Assembly (NCBI GenBank): GCA_963792205.1
Contig: CAWBVI010000004.1
Location: forward strand, 62,001-126,000
Direction of reading: 5' to 3'
Source of the DNA: DATDAH01 sp963792205
Lineage (GTDB): Bacteria; Actinomycetota; Acidimicrobiia; Acidimicrobiales; DATDAH01
DNA length: 64,000 nucleotides
The position numbers and the translations under genes were made by a program. Numbering within the stretch: the first letter of the stretch is position 1; each line of letters opens with the position of its first letter. A model generated the notes under the pieces. The model searched no databases, had not been told where the DNA came from, and saw only the letters and a program-made list of their open reading frames with translations. This document shows positions 57,537-64,000 of this stretch, piece after piece.

Positions 57537-57653
57537 TCATCGTTCTGGGTACTCAGACTTGTCGCCACAGCCAAACCTCAGTACCCAGAACGGGCGATTC
57601 ATCGTTCTGGGTACTCAGACTTGTCGCCACACCAAACCTCAGTACCCAGAACG
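57537..57653. repeat. Duplicated palindromic element
   Basis: Two near-identical copies, 57541-57592 and 57603-57653, each flanked by TCAT on the left. Each copy is itself an inverted repeat with arms CGTTCTGGGTACT and AGTACCCAGAACG around a ~26-nt centre. The centres differ by a single base (CACAGCC against CACACC). They fill the 151-bp gap between the MDMPI-type gene and proS. Confidence 0.9.
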
Positions 57654-57658
57654 GGGGG

Positions 57659-59071
57659 TCAGTAGGAGCGGGCGACGAGGGCGACGAGGTCGGGTTCGTC
57701 GTCGGCGTCGGGGAGGGAGCCGTCGGCGCGCTGGAGGCAGCGGACGGTGAGGGCGTCCTTGGCCAGGCGGGCCTCGCCCTCGTCGCCCACCGCCGACCAC
57801 GGGATGCGGACGAAACCGGCTTCGGCGGCACTGAGCACATCCTCCAGCGCGGTGACGTCGACGGTGCGGTCGTCCCGGTCCTTCGTGGCTGTCGCCAGCA
57901 GCTCGTGCTGGATCGTGTCGAGCAGGCCAGGGACCTCTGCGGCCACCCCGTCGACCGACACCTGGCGCTTGTCGCCGTCGTCGCGGCGGACCAGGGTGAC
58001 CTCGCCCTGGGCCAGGTCCCGGGGGCCCACCTCGATGCGGAGGGGGATGCCCTTCAGCTCCCACTCGGTGGCCCGGCGGCCGAAGCTGGTCTCGACCCGG
58101 TCGTCGAGGCGGACCCGGACGCCCGCCCCCTTCAGCTCGTCGACCAGCCGGGCGGCGGCCTCACCCGCGCCTTCCTCGTCCCGGACGACGAGGACGACGA
58201 CCTGGATGGGCGCCAGGACGGGGGGCACCCGCAGACCGACGTCGTCGCCGTGGGTCATGATCAGCCCGCCCACCATCCGGGTGGAGGTGCCCCAGGAGGT
58301 CTGCCAGACGTTCTCCTGGTTGCCGTCGGCCGAGAGGTACTCGATGCCGAAGGCCTTGGCGAAGTTCTGGCCGAGCTCGTGGCTGGTGCCCATCTGCAGG
58401 GCCTTGCCGTCGCGCATCATCGCCTCGCACGCCATCGTGTTGATGGCCCCGGCGAAGCGCTCGCCCGCGGTCTTCCGGCCCCGGAACACGGGCACGGCGA
58501 GAACCTGCTCCATGCAGTCGGCGTAGACCTCGTGGAGGATGCGCACGGCGAACTCCTTCGCCTCCGCCTCGGTGGCATGGCAGGTGTGGCCCTCCTGCCA
58601 GAGGAACTCGGTGGTGCGCAGGAACAGGCGGGGCCGCAGCTCCCAACGCACGACGTTGGCCCACTGGTTCACCAGCAGGGGCAGGTCCCGGTAGCTCTGG
58701 ATCCACTTGGCGAAGTAGGTGCCCATGACCGTCTCGGACGTCGGCCGGATGGCCAACGGCTCCTCGAGCACCTTGCCGCCCCCGATCGTGACCACGGCGA
58801 GCTCGGGGCTGAAGCCCTCGACGTGCTCGGCCTCCCGCTCGAAGTAGTCCATGGGGACGAACAGCGGGAAGTAGGCGTTCTCGACGCCGGCGGCCTTGAT
58901 GCGGTCGTCCATCGCGGCCTGTAGCCGCTCCCAGAGGGAGAACCCGTACGGCCGGATGACCATGGTCCCCCGGGCGGGCCCGTTCTCGGCCAGCTCCGCC
59001 TTGGCGATGACGTCCTGGTACCAGCGGGGGAAGTCCTCGGCCTGGGGGGTGAGGACGGGTGCCTTGGCCAT
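57659..59071 (-). CDS. proS: Prolyl-tRNA synthetase, archaeal/eukaryotic type
   Basis: Class II motifs are clear: GVENAYFPLFVP (motif 1), RLFLRTTEFLWQEGHT (motif 2) and GTSTRMVGGLIM (motif 3), with the anticodon domain after residue ~275. The 470-aa length and lack of the ~180-aa editing insertion fit the type 3 (archaeal-like) ProS and not the longer bacterial type. The ATG at 59071 (MAKAPVLTPQAEDFPRW) is preferred over an in-frame GTG at 59107. Confidence 0.93.
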   Translation of the reverse strand: MAKAPVLTPQAEDFPRWYQDVIAKAELAENGPARGTMVIRPYGFSLWERLQAAMDDRIKAAGVENAYFPLFVPMDYFEREAEHVEGFSPELAVVTIGGGKVLEEPLAIRPTSETVMGTYFAKWIQSYRDLPLLVNQWANVVRWELRPRLFLRTTEFLWQEGHTCHATEAEAKEFAVRILHEVYADCMEQVLAVPVFRGRKTAGERFAGAINTMACEAMMRDGKALQMGTSHELGQNFAKAFGIEYLSADGNQENVWQTSWGTSTRMVGGLIMTHGDDVGLRVPPVLAPIQVVVLVVRDEEGAGEAAARLVDELKGAGVRVRLDDRVETSFGRRATEWELKGIPLRIEVGPRDLAQGEVTLVRRDDGDKRQVSVDGVAAEVPGLLDTIQHELLATATKDRDDRTVDVTALEDVLSAAEAGFVRIPWSAVGDEGEARLAKDALTVRCLQRADGSLPDADDEPDLVALVARSY

Positions 59072-59132
59072 GTCGGCCGAGGGTAGTGGTGCCCCGTTCA
59101 CGGCCACGCCGGGGTTCTCCTACGGTTCTGAC

Positions 59133-59540
59133 GTGGGCGACGACCCGGCCCGGTCGAGCCGGTGGTGGCTGGTCTGGTCACTGGGTGGCATCGCGGCGTG
59201 GGTGGGTGTGACCGTCCTCGCCGCGGTCACCAACGACGACCCGGCCGACCCCGGTCCGGTGACCGCCACCTTCGCCATCGGCGGGGCCGTGTTCTTCGGC
59301 GTGACCTTCGGGGCCGCGGCCCTGCAGATGCGCCGACCTCACCCCGCCATGATCCGGGTTGATCAGGGGCGACGGCCGGACGCCACGAGGTTGAGCCCGG
59401 GCAGGTCGAGGCCGTCTGGCGTCGTGTTGGGGGCCAGGGTCTTCCGCACCTGGTCGGTGATGCGCTCCCGTGCGTCGGGAAGCAGGCCCGCGAGGAGCGA
59501 GGCCACCGGGCCCGCGATGGCTGTGGTCCGCTCCCAGTAG
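59133..59540 (+). CDS. Small membrane protein of unknown function
   Basis: Starting at GTG 59133, two hydrophobic segments are seen (WWLVWSLGGIAAWVGVTVLA and ATFAIGGAVFFGVTFGAAAL). After about residue 75 the frame runs antisense into the conserved methyltransferase C-terminus and looks non-coding. A TGA one frame over at 59360-59362 is the more natural end, implying another missing base. No family is recognised. Confidence 0.45.
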   Translation: MGDDPARSSRWWLVWSLGGIAAWVGVTVLAAVTNDDPADPGPVTATFAIGGAVFFGVTFGAAALQMRRPHPAMIRVDQGRRPDATRLSPGRSRPSGVVLGARVFRTWSVMRSRASGSRPARSEATGPAMAVVRSQ

Positions 59541-60217
59541 TCCTCGAAGGAAGGTGACCGCAGGGGTACGGAGACCTCGGCGATCGTGACCTCGGCGAAG
59601 TCGGCGTTCCGCAGGAGCTCCCCGAGCGCGTCGGCGTCGGCCAGCGAGAACGGCCCGGGGATGCCCGGAGGCGGCACAGGCATGCCGACCTCGGCGCTGA
59701 CCGCGTCGAGGACTGCGCCCAGCCACGGGTTCGCGGTCGGCGGGCCCCAGACCGCGAGCGCCGCCCGACCCTCCGGGCGGAGCACTCGGTGGATCTCGGC
59801 GACGGCCCGGGCCGGCTCGACGGCGAACTGCAGGCCGTCGCGGCAGAGGACGACGTCGAAGGTGGCGTCGGGCTGGTCGATGGCCTCGATGTCGAGGGTG
59901 GCGGACGCCACGTTGGTGAGCCCGAGCGTGGCGGCCCGATCTCGGGCGATCGCCACCATGGCGTCGGCGACATCGGACAGGACGACCTCGCCGCCCGGGC
60001 CCACGACCTCGGCCGCGGCCAGGCCGACACCGCCGGGTCCGCAGGCCAGCTCCAACACCCGCTCCCCCGGCGTCACCGATCCCCGCCCGAGCAGCTCGGC
60101 CGTGAGCACCGCGCCGCGCTCGTCGACCTCGTCGGCGTACGTGGCCCACTGCGGCGCCACGCCCGCCCACATGCCGTGGACCACGGTCCGGATCTCGTCC
60201 TGCTGCGTGTCGGTCAT
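59363..60217 (-). CDS. Class I SAM-dependent methyltransferase
   Basis: The 284-aa product has motif I VLELACGPGGVGLAAAEVVG, the acidic LSDVADAM loop, FDVVLCRDGLQFAVEP and LRPEGRAALAVWG, like UbiE/Coq5-type small-molecule methyltransferases. The substrate is unknown. It is divergent from a TetR gene across a 63-bp gap holding palindromes, suggesting control by that repressor. Confidence 0.88.
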   Translation of the reverse strand: MTDTQQDEIRTVVHGMWAGVAPQWATYADEVDERGAVLTAELLGRGSVTPGERVLELACGPGGVGLAAAEVVGPGGEVVLSDVADAMVAIARDRAATLGLTNVASATLDIEAIDQPDATFDVVLCRDGLQFAVEPARAVAEIHRVLRPEGRAALAVWGPPTANPWLGAVLDAVSAEVGMPVPPPGIPGPFSLADADALGELLRNADFAEVTIAEVSVPLRSPSFEDYWERTTAIAGPVASLLAGLLPDARERITDQVRKTLAPNTTPDGLDLPGLNLVASGRRP

Positions 60218-60232
60218 CGGAGGCTCCTCGTC

Positions 60233-60263
60233 ATATTCGTTACTGGTTACGAGTATTGAATAC
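60233..60263. promoter_or_regulatory. Probable TetR operator
   Basis: ATATTCGTTAC (60233-60243) and GTTACGAGTAT (60246-60256) are inverted arms with two mismatches. Overlapping them, GTATT-G-AATAC (60253-60263) is a perfect palindrome. The AT-rich sequence stands out from the GC-rich surroundings and lies between the divergent methyltransferase and TetR starts. Confidence 0.6.
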
Positions 60264-60280
60264 ATGGTTAGAGTAGTCAA

Positions 60281-60943
60281 GTGGCCACCACCCCACGGGC
60301 AACGCGGAAGTACGACTCCACCCGTCGCCAGGAGCAGGCCGCGGCGACCCGGCGTTCGATCCTCGACGCGGCCCAGCGCCGCTTCGAGCGGGACGGCTAC
60401 GTGGCCACGACGATGGAGGCGATCGCCAACGAGGCCGACGTGTCGCTCAAGACCGTCTACCTCGCCTTCTCGACCAAGGGCGGGCTGCTGCGGTCGGTGT
60501 GGGACCTGCTCCTGAAGGGCGACACCGACGAGTCCCCGGTGGCCGATCGGGCGTGGTACCGGGAGCTGCTGGACGAGGCCGACGCCGAGCAGACGTTGCG
60601 CCTGGTCGCTCACCAGTCCCGCCTCGTCCGCGCCCGCATCGGCCCCATGCTGCGGGTCATCCGGAGCGCGGCCGCCGTCGACGCCGACGGGGCCGCCCTC
60701 TGGCACCTCATCCAGACCGACTTCCACGACAACCAGCGGGCCATCGTCGAAGCGATCGACCGGCACGGCGGGCTCCGCCCCGACCTCGATGTCGCCCGGG
60801 CCGCCGACGTGCTCTGGACCCTGAACAACCCCGACGTCTGGCTCCTGCTCGTGGGCGACCGGGGGTGGACGCCGGAGGCGTTCGAGGCGTGGTTCGTCGA
60901 GGTCACGCGGGCGCAGCTGCTCGCCGTCGGACCGACCGGCTAA
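60281..60943 (+). CDS. TetR family regulator
   Basis: The 220-aa TetR protein has an N-terminal HTH, TTMEAIANEADVSLKTVYLA, then a ligand domain ending LLAVGPTG. The GTG start follows the operator-like region by 17 bp. It probably represses itself and the divergent methyltransferase. Confidence 0.88.
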   Translation: MATTPRATRKYDSTRRQEQAAATRRSILDAAQRRFERDGYVATTMEAIANEADVSLKTVYLAFSTKGGLLRSVWDLLLKGDTDESPVADRAWYRELLDEADAEQTLRLVAHQSRLVRARIGPMLRVIRSAAAVDADGAALWHLIQTDFHDNQRAIVEAIDRHGGLRPDLDVARAADVLWTLNNPDVWLLLVGDRGWTPEAFEAWFVEVTRAQLLAVGPTG

Positions 60944-60969
60944 ACGGATCACCGGGCTCGAGCGTCTGC

Positions 60970-61479
60970 ATGGCGGTGCCACCACAGAGCCCGGAGGACC
61001 TCGTCCGGGAGATCCGCCATCCGCTCGTCGGGTCGCTCGCGCTCTACTGCGGCGACCGGGCGGTGGCGGAGGAGCTGGCGCAGGAGGCGCTGGCCCGGGC
61101 CTGGTTGCGCTGGCCGAAGCTCGAGGACCCGAAGGCCTGGACCTACCGCACGGCCTTCAACCTGGCGTCGTCCTGGGGCCGCCGGCGCTCCGCCGAGCGC
61201 CGGGCGAACCGCCGGGCCGGCGAGATGGCACCCGTGAACGAGCCCGACCGGGCCGACGTCCACGCCGTGCGGGAGGCGGTGGCCGCCCTCCCCGACCGGC
61301 AGCGGGCGGTGATCGTGTCCCGGTTCTTCCTCGGCTTCGACGTGCGGGAGACGGCCGAGGTCCTGGGCTGCGCCGAGGGGACGGTCAAGGCGGCCACCCA
61401 CCAGGCCCTGGCGGCGCTGCGCCGCAGCGGCCTGGTCGACGACCCGGCACCCGAGCCGGAGGAGGTCGAGTCGAGATGA
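60970..61479 (+). CDS. SigE-family ECF sigma factor
   Basis: The 169-aa product has region 2 (LVGSLALYCGDRAVAEELAQ, ARAWLRWPKLEDPKAWTYRT) and region 4 (LPDRQRAVIVSRFFLGFDVR, GCAEGTVKAATHQALAALRR). Such sigma factors direct RNA polymerase to stress or envelope genes. Its stop overlaps the next gene (ATGA), the usual place for an anti-sigma factor. CGTCT, an ECF -10 motif, lies at 60963-60967 with TAAACG 16 nt before it, so a downstream GTG at 60976 could be a leaderless start. Confidence 0.92.
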   Translation: MAVPPQSPEDLVREIRHPLVGSLALYCGDRAVAEELAQEALARAWLRWPKLEDPKAWTYRTAFNLASSWGRRRSAERRANRRAGEMAPVNEPDRADVHAVREAVAALPDRQRAVIVSRFFLGFDVRETAEVLGCAEGTVKAATHQALAALRRSGLVDDPAPEPEEVESR

Positions 61480-62399
61480 GCCTGGACACCCTGCTGCGCG
61501 AGGCGGCGCCGGCCGAAGCGGGCTTCGACGCCGAGGACGTGGAACGGCGGGTGCGGCGGGTCCGGCGCCGGCACCGGGTGGTGGCCGGGCTGTGCGGCGT
61601 CGCGCTGCTCGTCGGCGGGACCGCGGCGGCACTCGTCCTCCTCGGCCAGGAGGACCGCGCCACCGTCGTCGCCGGCCCGCGCCCGGGTGAGCCCCAGCCC
61701 GTCCCGATCACCGAGGCCGCCCTGATCGCCAGCCCGTGGCTGCTCACCGGGGAAGACAGTGCGAGCGATCGGATTCCACACCTGGAGCTGTTCGGCGAGG
61801 CCCCCGGCGTGCCCCTGGTGCGGCCCGGCGACTACCGCCTCTTCGGTGCGTGTGACCAGTGGTTCGGGCGCTGGTCGCCGAGGACGGCGGCATCCGCACC
61901 GAGCTGGACGAGTACATCACGCCGTACTGCGCCTCGACCGAAGCGACCCAGGCCGTCGACGGTCGCGTCGCCGGCGCCAGCGAGGGCGTGGGCGTCGTCG
62001 ACGGCGACCGGATGACGTTCGGTGAGGGTGAGGCGGCGGTGACGTTCCGCCGGATGGATCCGGACGACGCCATCACCGGCCCCCTCCTGGTCGGCAACTG
62101 GCGAACGGCGACGGCGAAGACGTCCGCCTGCATGCCGACGGTGGCGTCGACGTCGCCGGCTGCGAGATCGGGACGTGGCGAATCGACCGGATCGGTGAAC
62201 TGAGCCTCGACGTCTCCATCAACGCCTGCGCGGAACCGCCGGCCTGCCCGGACTCGTCGACCCGTCGATCACCCTCCGGGCGTGGCGCGACGGTGACCGC
62301 CTCGTCCTGTTCCACCCGGGCACGGTCACCGTGTTCACGCGCTGGTCCGCCGATCATGTCCGTCAACGAGGCGGAGACGCTCCTCCTGCGGGCCTATGA
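61476..62399 (+). CDS. Membrane-anchored partner of the sigma factor (frame broken)
   Basis: The start MSLDTLLREAAPAEAGFDAE is followed by an Arg-rich segment and a membrane helix near residues 37-57 (VVAGLCGVALLVGGTAAALV). The rest is extracytoplasmic, with beta-rich stretches, LVGNW and AGCEIGTWRIDRIG, weakly META-like. Three one-base losses near 61862, 62098 and 62243 break the frame; joined, it gives about 308 aa ending at 62399. The topology and coupling suggest an anti-sigma factor, but no known anti-sigma domain is visible. It may be decayed. Confidence 0.6.
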
Positions 62400-62715
62400 C
62401 GAGCTGGGCGTCGAGCAGTGCTGCGCCGAGCTGTCGGAGGGCGGCCAGAACGCTGTCGTCGGCTTCGTCTGGGAGGGGACGGACGTCTTCGTGCGTGCCG
62501 CGCCCTACGACCCGACGCTCGACGTCTTCGGCGACCAGGTCCTCGGTGGAGCAGGCGTGCTGAACGAAGGCGAGTCCGGAACCGAGGTGATCGTGGTGTG
62601 CGGCCGGTTCCACGTGACCCTCCACGAGGCGCTTCCAGGCTTCCCCATCCCCGACGCCGCCCTCATCGCCGCCGCCGAGGCCCTCTTCCCCGCTCTCGAC
62701 TGCAGTCTCGACTGA
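62356..62715 (+). CDS. Hypothetical protein
   Basis: This 119-aa product (MSVNEAETLLLRAYDELGVE) overlaps the reconstructed end of the preceding gene by 44 bp. It is acidic, with two adjacent cysteines (QCCAELSEGG), and no known domain. The conserved-looking coding pattern and lack of frame breaks suggest a real gene or the C-terminal part of a fused protein. Confidence 0.5.
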   Translation: MSVNEAETLLLRAYDELGVEQCCAELSEGGQNAVVGFVWEGTDVFVRAAPYDPTLDVFGDQVLGGAGVLNEGESGTEVIVVCGRFHVTLHEALPGFPIPDAALIAAAEALFPALDCSLD

Positions 62716-62739
62716 ACCGGAACCGCGTCTGATACGTCT
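62713..62739 (+). promoter_or_regulatory. Candidate ECF promoter before the second sigma gene
   Basis: TGAACC (62713-62718), a 16-bp spacer and CGTCT (62735-62739) match the general ECF promoter form. The GTG start follows 6 nt after the -10, so transcription would begin at or next to the start codon. Similar elements with the same AAC-to-CGTCT spacing precede the first sigma gene at 60970. Confidence 0.45.
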
Positions 62740-62745
62740 CTGGGT

Positions 62746-63261
62746 GTGGGGTACGAGGATCCGGCGGCGTTCTGCCGGGCCATCCGGACGCGGCTGGTGG
62801 GGTCGCTGACGCTGCACTGCGGCGATCGGGCCGTGGCCGAGGAGCTGGCCCAGGAAGCGCTGGTCCGGGCGTGGGAGCGCTGGGACCGGGTCGGCGTCAT
62901 GGCCTCGCCGGAGGCGTGGACGTACCGGACGGCGTTCAACCTGGCCTCGTCCTGGGGCCGCCGGCGGTCCGCCGAACGCCGGGCGCACCGGCGGGCGGGG
63001 CCGGCTGACCAGCACGCCGTCGTCCCCGACACCCCGGCGATCGAAGCGGTGAAGGCGGCCGTCGCCGCCCTGCCGCCGAAGCAGCGGGCCGCCGTCGTCT
63101 GCCGCTTCTACCTGGCCATGACCGTGGCCGAGACCGCCGAGCTCCTGGGCTGCGCCGAAGGCACGGTGAAGTCCGCCACCCACCAGGCCCTGGCGTCGTT
63201 GCGGGCGTCCGGCCTCGTCGAGGAGCCCGCCGCCCAGACCGAGGAGGTCGAGAGCCGATGA
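62746..63261 (+). CDS. SigE-family ECF sigma factor (paralogue)
   Basis: The 171-aa product is close to the first sigma factor: shared GDRAVAEELAQEAL, AWTYRTAFNLASSWGRRRSA and GCAEGTVK-ATHQALA segments, so the two arose by duplication. Region 4 reads LPPKQRAAVVCRFYLAMTVA. The GTG at 62746 is the likely start; the stop overlaps the next gene (ATGA). Confidence 0.92.
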   Translation: MGYEDPAAFCRAIRTRLVGSLTLHCGDRAVAEELAQEALVRAWERWDRVGVMASPEAWTYRTAFNLASSWGRRRSAERRAHRRAGPADQHAVVPDTPAIEAVKAAVAALPPKQRAAVVCRFYLAMTVAETAELLGCAEGTVKSATHQALASLRASGLVEEPAAQTEEVESR

Positions 63262-64000
63262 GCGTTGACGTCCTGTTCACCGAGGCCGCCGAAGCCGGCG
63301 GTCCGCCCCGCTTCACCGAGGACGACATCGAGCACCGGGTCGGGGGCCGGCGGCGTCGCCGTCGTGGGCTCGCCGGGGCCGCCGCAGTGGTCGTCGTGCT
63401 GGCCGGGGGCGCGCTCGGTGTCCGGCTGGCGACCCAGGACCCCGCCGACGAGGTCGTGGCCGGTCCGAGCAACGCGGAGGCGAGCATCGTCCCCTTCGAC
63501 GACGGCGCCTTGGTCGGTGACTGGACCGCGCTGGACCCGATGGACCGGATCGACGGCGAGGTCACGATCGCCTTCGATGCGGACGGCGGCTACGTGCAGA
63601 CCGGCTGCAACGGAGCGACCGGCCAGTGGCTCGTCACCCGGGGCCATCTGACCATCGGCACCGGGATCGTCACCTCGATGGCCTGTCCCGGCACCGGGCT
63701 CCAGGCCGCCGACACGGCGTTCGGCGCGGCGTCCCGACCCTCTACTCGGACGGCCTGCTCCGGTTCGCCACCGCCAGCTTCACGCTCGACTTCGTCGCGC
63801 GACGACGACCCGACGCCGCCCGACCCCGAAGCCGTACGGGCCCCGGCCCCCACCCCGGTGCCCACCGATGCGGCCACGGTCGCCGGGCGCTGGGTGGTGG
63901 CCGACATCGAGGCCGACGGCAGTCCCGCTAGGGGCTCGCTCGCGTTGGCGGACGACGGCACCCTCGACTGGGACGGCTGCGGCTCGGGCACCGGTCAGTG
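63258..64000 (+). CDS. Membrane-anchored META-domain-like protein (partial, frame broken)
   Basis: MSVDVLFTEAAEAGGPPRFT precedes an Arg-rich stop-transfer region and a helix (AGAAAVVVVLAGGALGVRLA). The outside part has META/HslJ-like signatures: LVGDWTAL, YVQTGCNGATGQW, TSMACPGTG, and a second start of the pattern VAGRWVVADIEADGSPARGS with WDGCGSGTG at the window edge. One base lost near 63731 and one gained near 63797 break the frame. The gene runs off the end. As in the first module it is coupled to a sigma gene. Confidence 0.65.
   Translation, partial: MSVDVLFTEAAEAGGPPRFTEDDIEHRVGGRRRRRRGLAGAAAVVVVLAGGALGVRLATQDPADEVVAGPSNAEASIVPFDDGALVGDWTALDPMDRIDGEVTIAFDADGGYVQTGCNGATGQWLVTRGHLTIGTGIVTSMACPGTGLQAADTAFGAASRPSTRTACSGSPPPASRSTSSRDDDPTPPDPEAVRAPAPTPVPTDAATVAGRWVVADIEADGSPARGSLALADDGTLDWDGCGSGTGQ

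Noticed and set aside
57537..57653. Insertion-sequence remnant
   Set aside because: Inverted arms and flanking TCAT repeats look IS-like, but there is no transposase and the unit is only ~52 bp; treated as a palindromic repeat.

Overview
The window is a 64 kb chromosomal segment from a high-GC actinobacterium, most likely class Acidimicrobiia or a close relative. This is inferred from several features: a LexA box of the CGAAC-N4-GTTCG type beside recA, a SARP (BTAD) regulator, a small biotin-synthase auxiliary protein next to bioB, a mycothiol-dependent-isomerase-type protein, SigE-type sigma factors, and many GTG starts. It is almost entirely core genome. No rRNA, tRNA, CRISPR array, transposase or phage gene was seen. 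The only clear mobile element is an intein inside recA.

Layout. 1-8.4 kb: end of lexA, then a minus-strand run dapE-dapD-membrane protein-dapC-hflX-dapF-miaA-miaB, mostly joined by stop/start overlaps. 8.4-11.3 kb: recA with a LAGLIDADG intein, a LexA box and divergent msrB. 11.3-15 kb: thpR-cinA-pgsA-rimO (minus). 15-25 kb: a Ser/Thr kinase with an extracellular CAP-like domain, a lipoprotein, ftsK, a secreted hydrolase, bioB-bsaP and a CPA2 antiporter. 25-31.8 kb: RNase J-dapA-winged-helix regulator, a di-iron protein, two TetR regulators and SURF1. 31.8-42.3 kb: accessory genes (EamA transporter, SARP regulator, MMPL pair, secreted protein, DedA-SDR-DHDPS paralogue). 42.4-57 kb: a housekeeping block on the minus strand: rimP-nusA-rnpM-infB-DUF503-rbfA-truB, ribF-hydrolase, rpsO, and pnp-M16 peptidase-dapB. 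57-64 kb: a mycothiol-type protein, archaeal-type proS, methyltransferase/TetR pair, and two tandem modules of ECF sigma factor plus membrane-anchored protein; the last gene runs off the end.

Functionally, six enzymes of the succinylase diaminopimelate pathway (dapA, dapB, dapC, dapD, dapE, dapF) lie here in three places. The block from 44 to 57 kb is the classic transcription/translation/ribosome-maturation neighbourhood.

Caution: at least twenty single- or double-base frame breaks interrupt fifteen otherwise intact genes, including dapD, dapE, pnp and nusA. Many fall in homopolymers or short tandem repeats, so most are probably sequence errors. Gene extents given across a break are my reconstruction. 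The most interesting items are the recA intein, the kinase-CAP fusion, the duplicated sigma/membrane-protein modules with promoter-like motifs at the start codon, three CTGA stop/start overlaps implying CTG initiation, and a family of nested intergenic palindromes.
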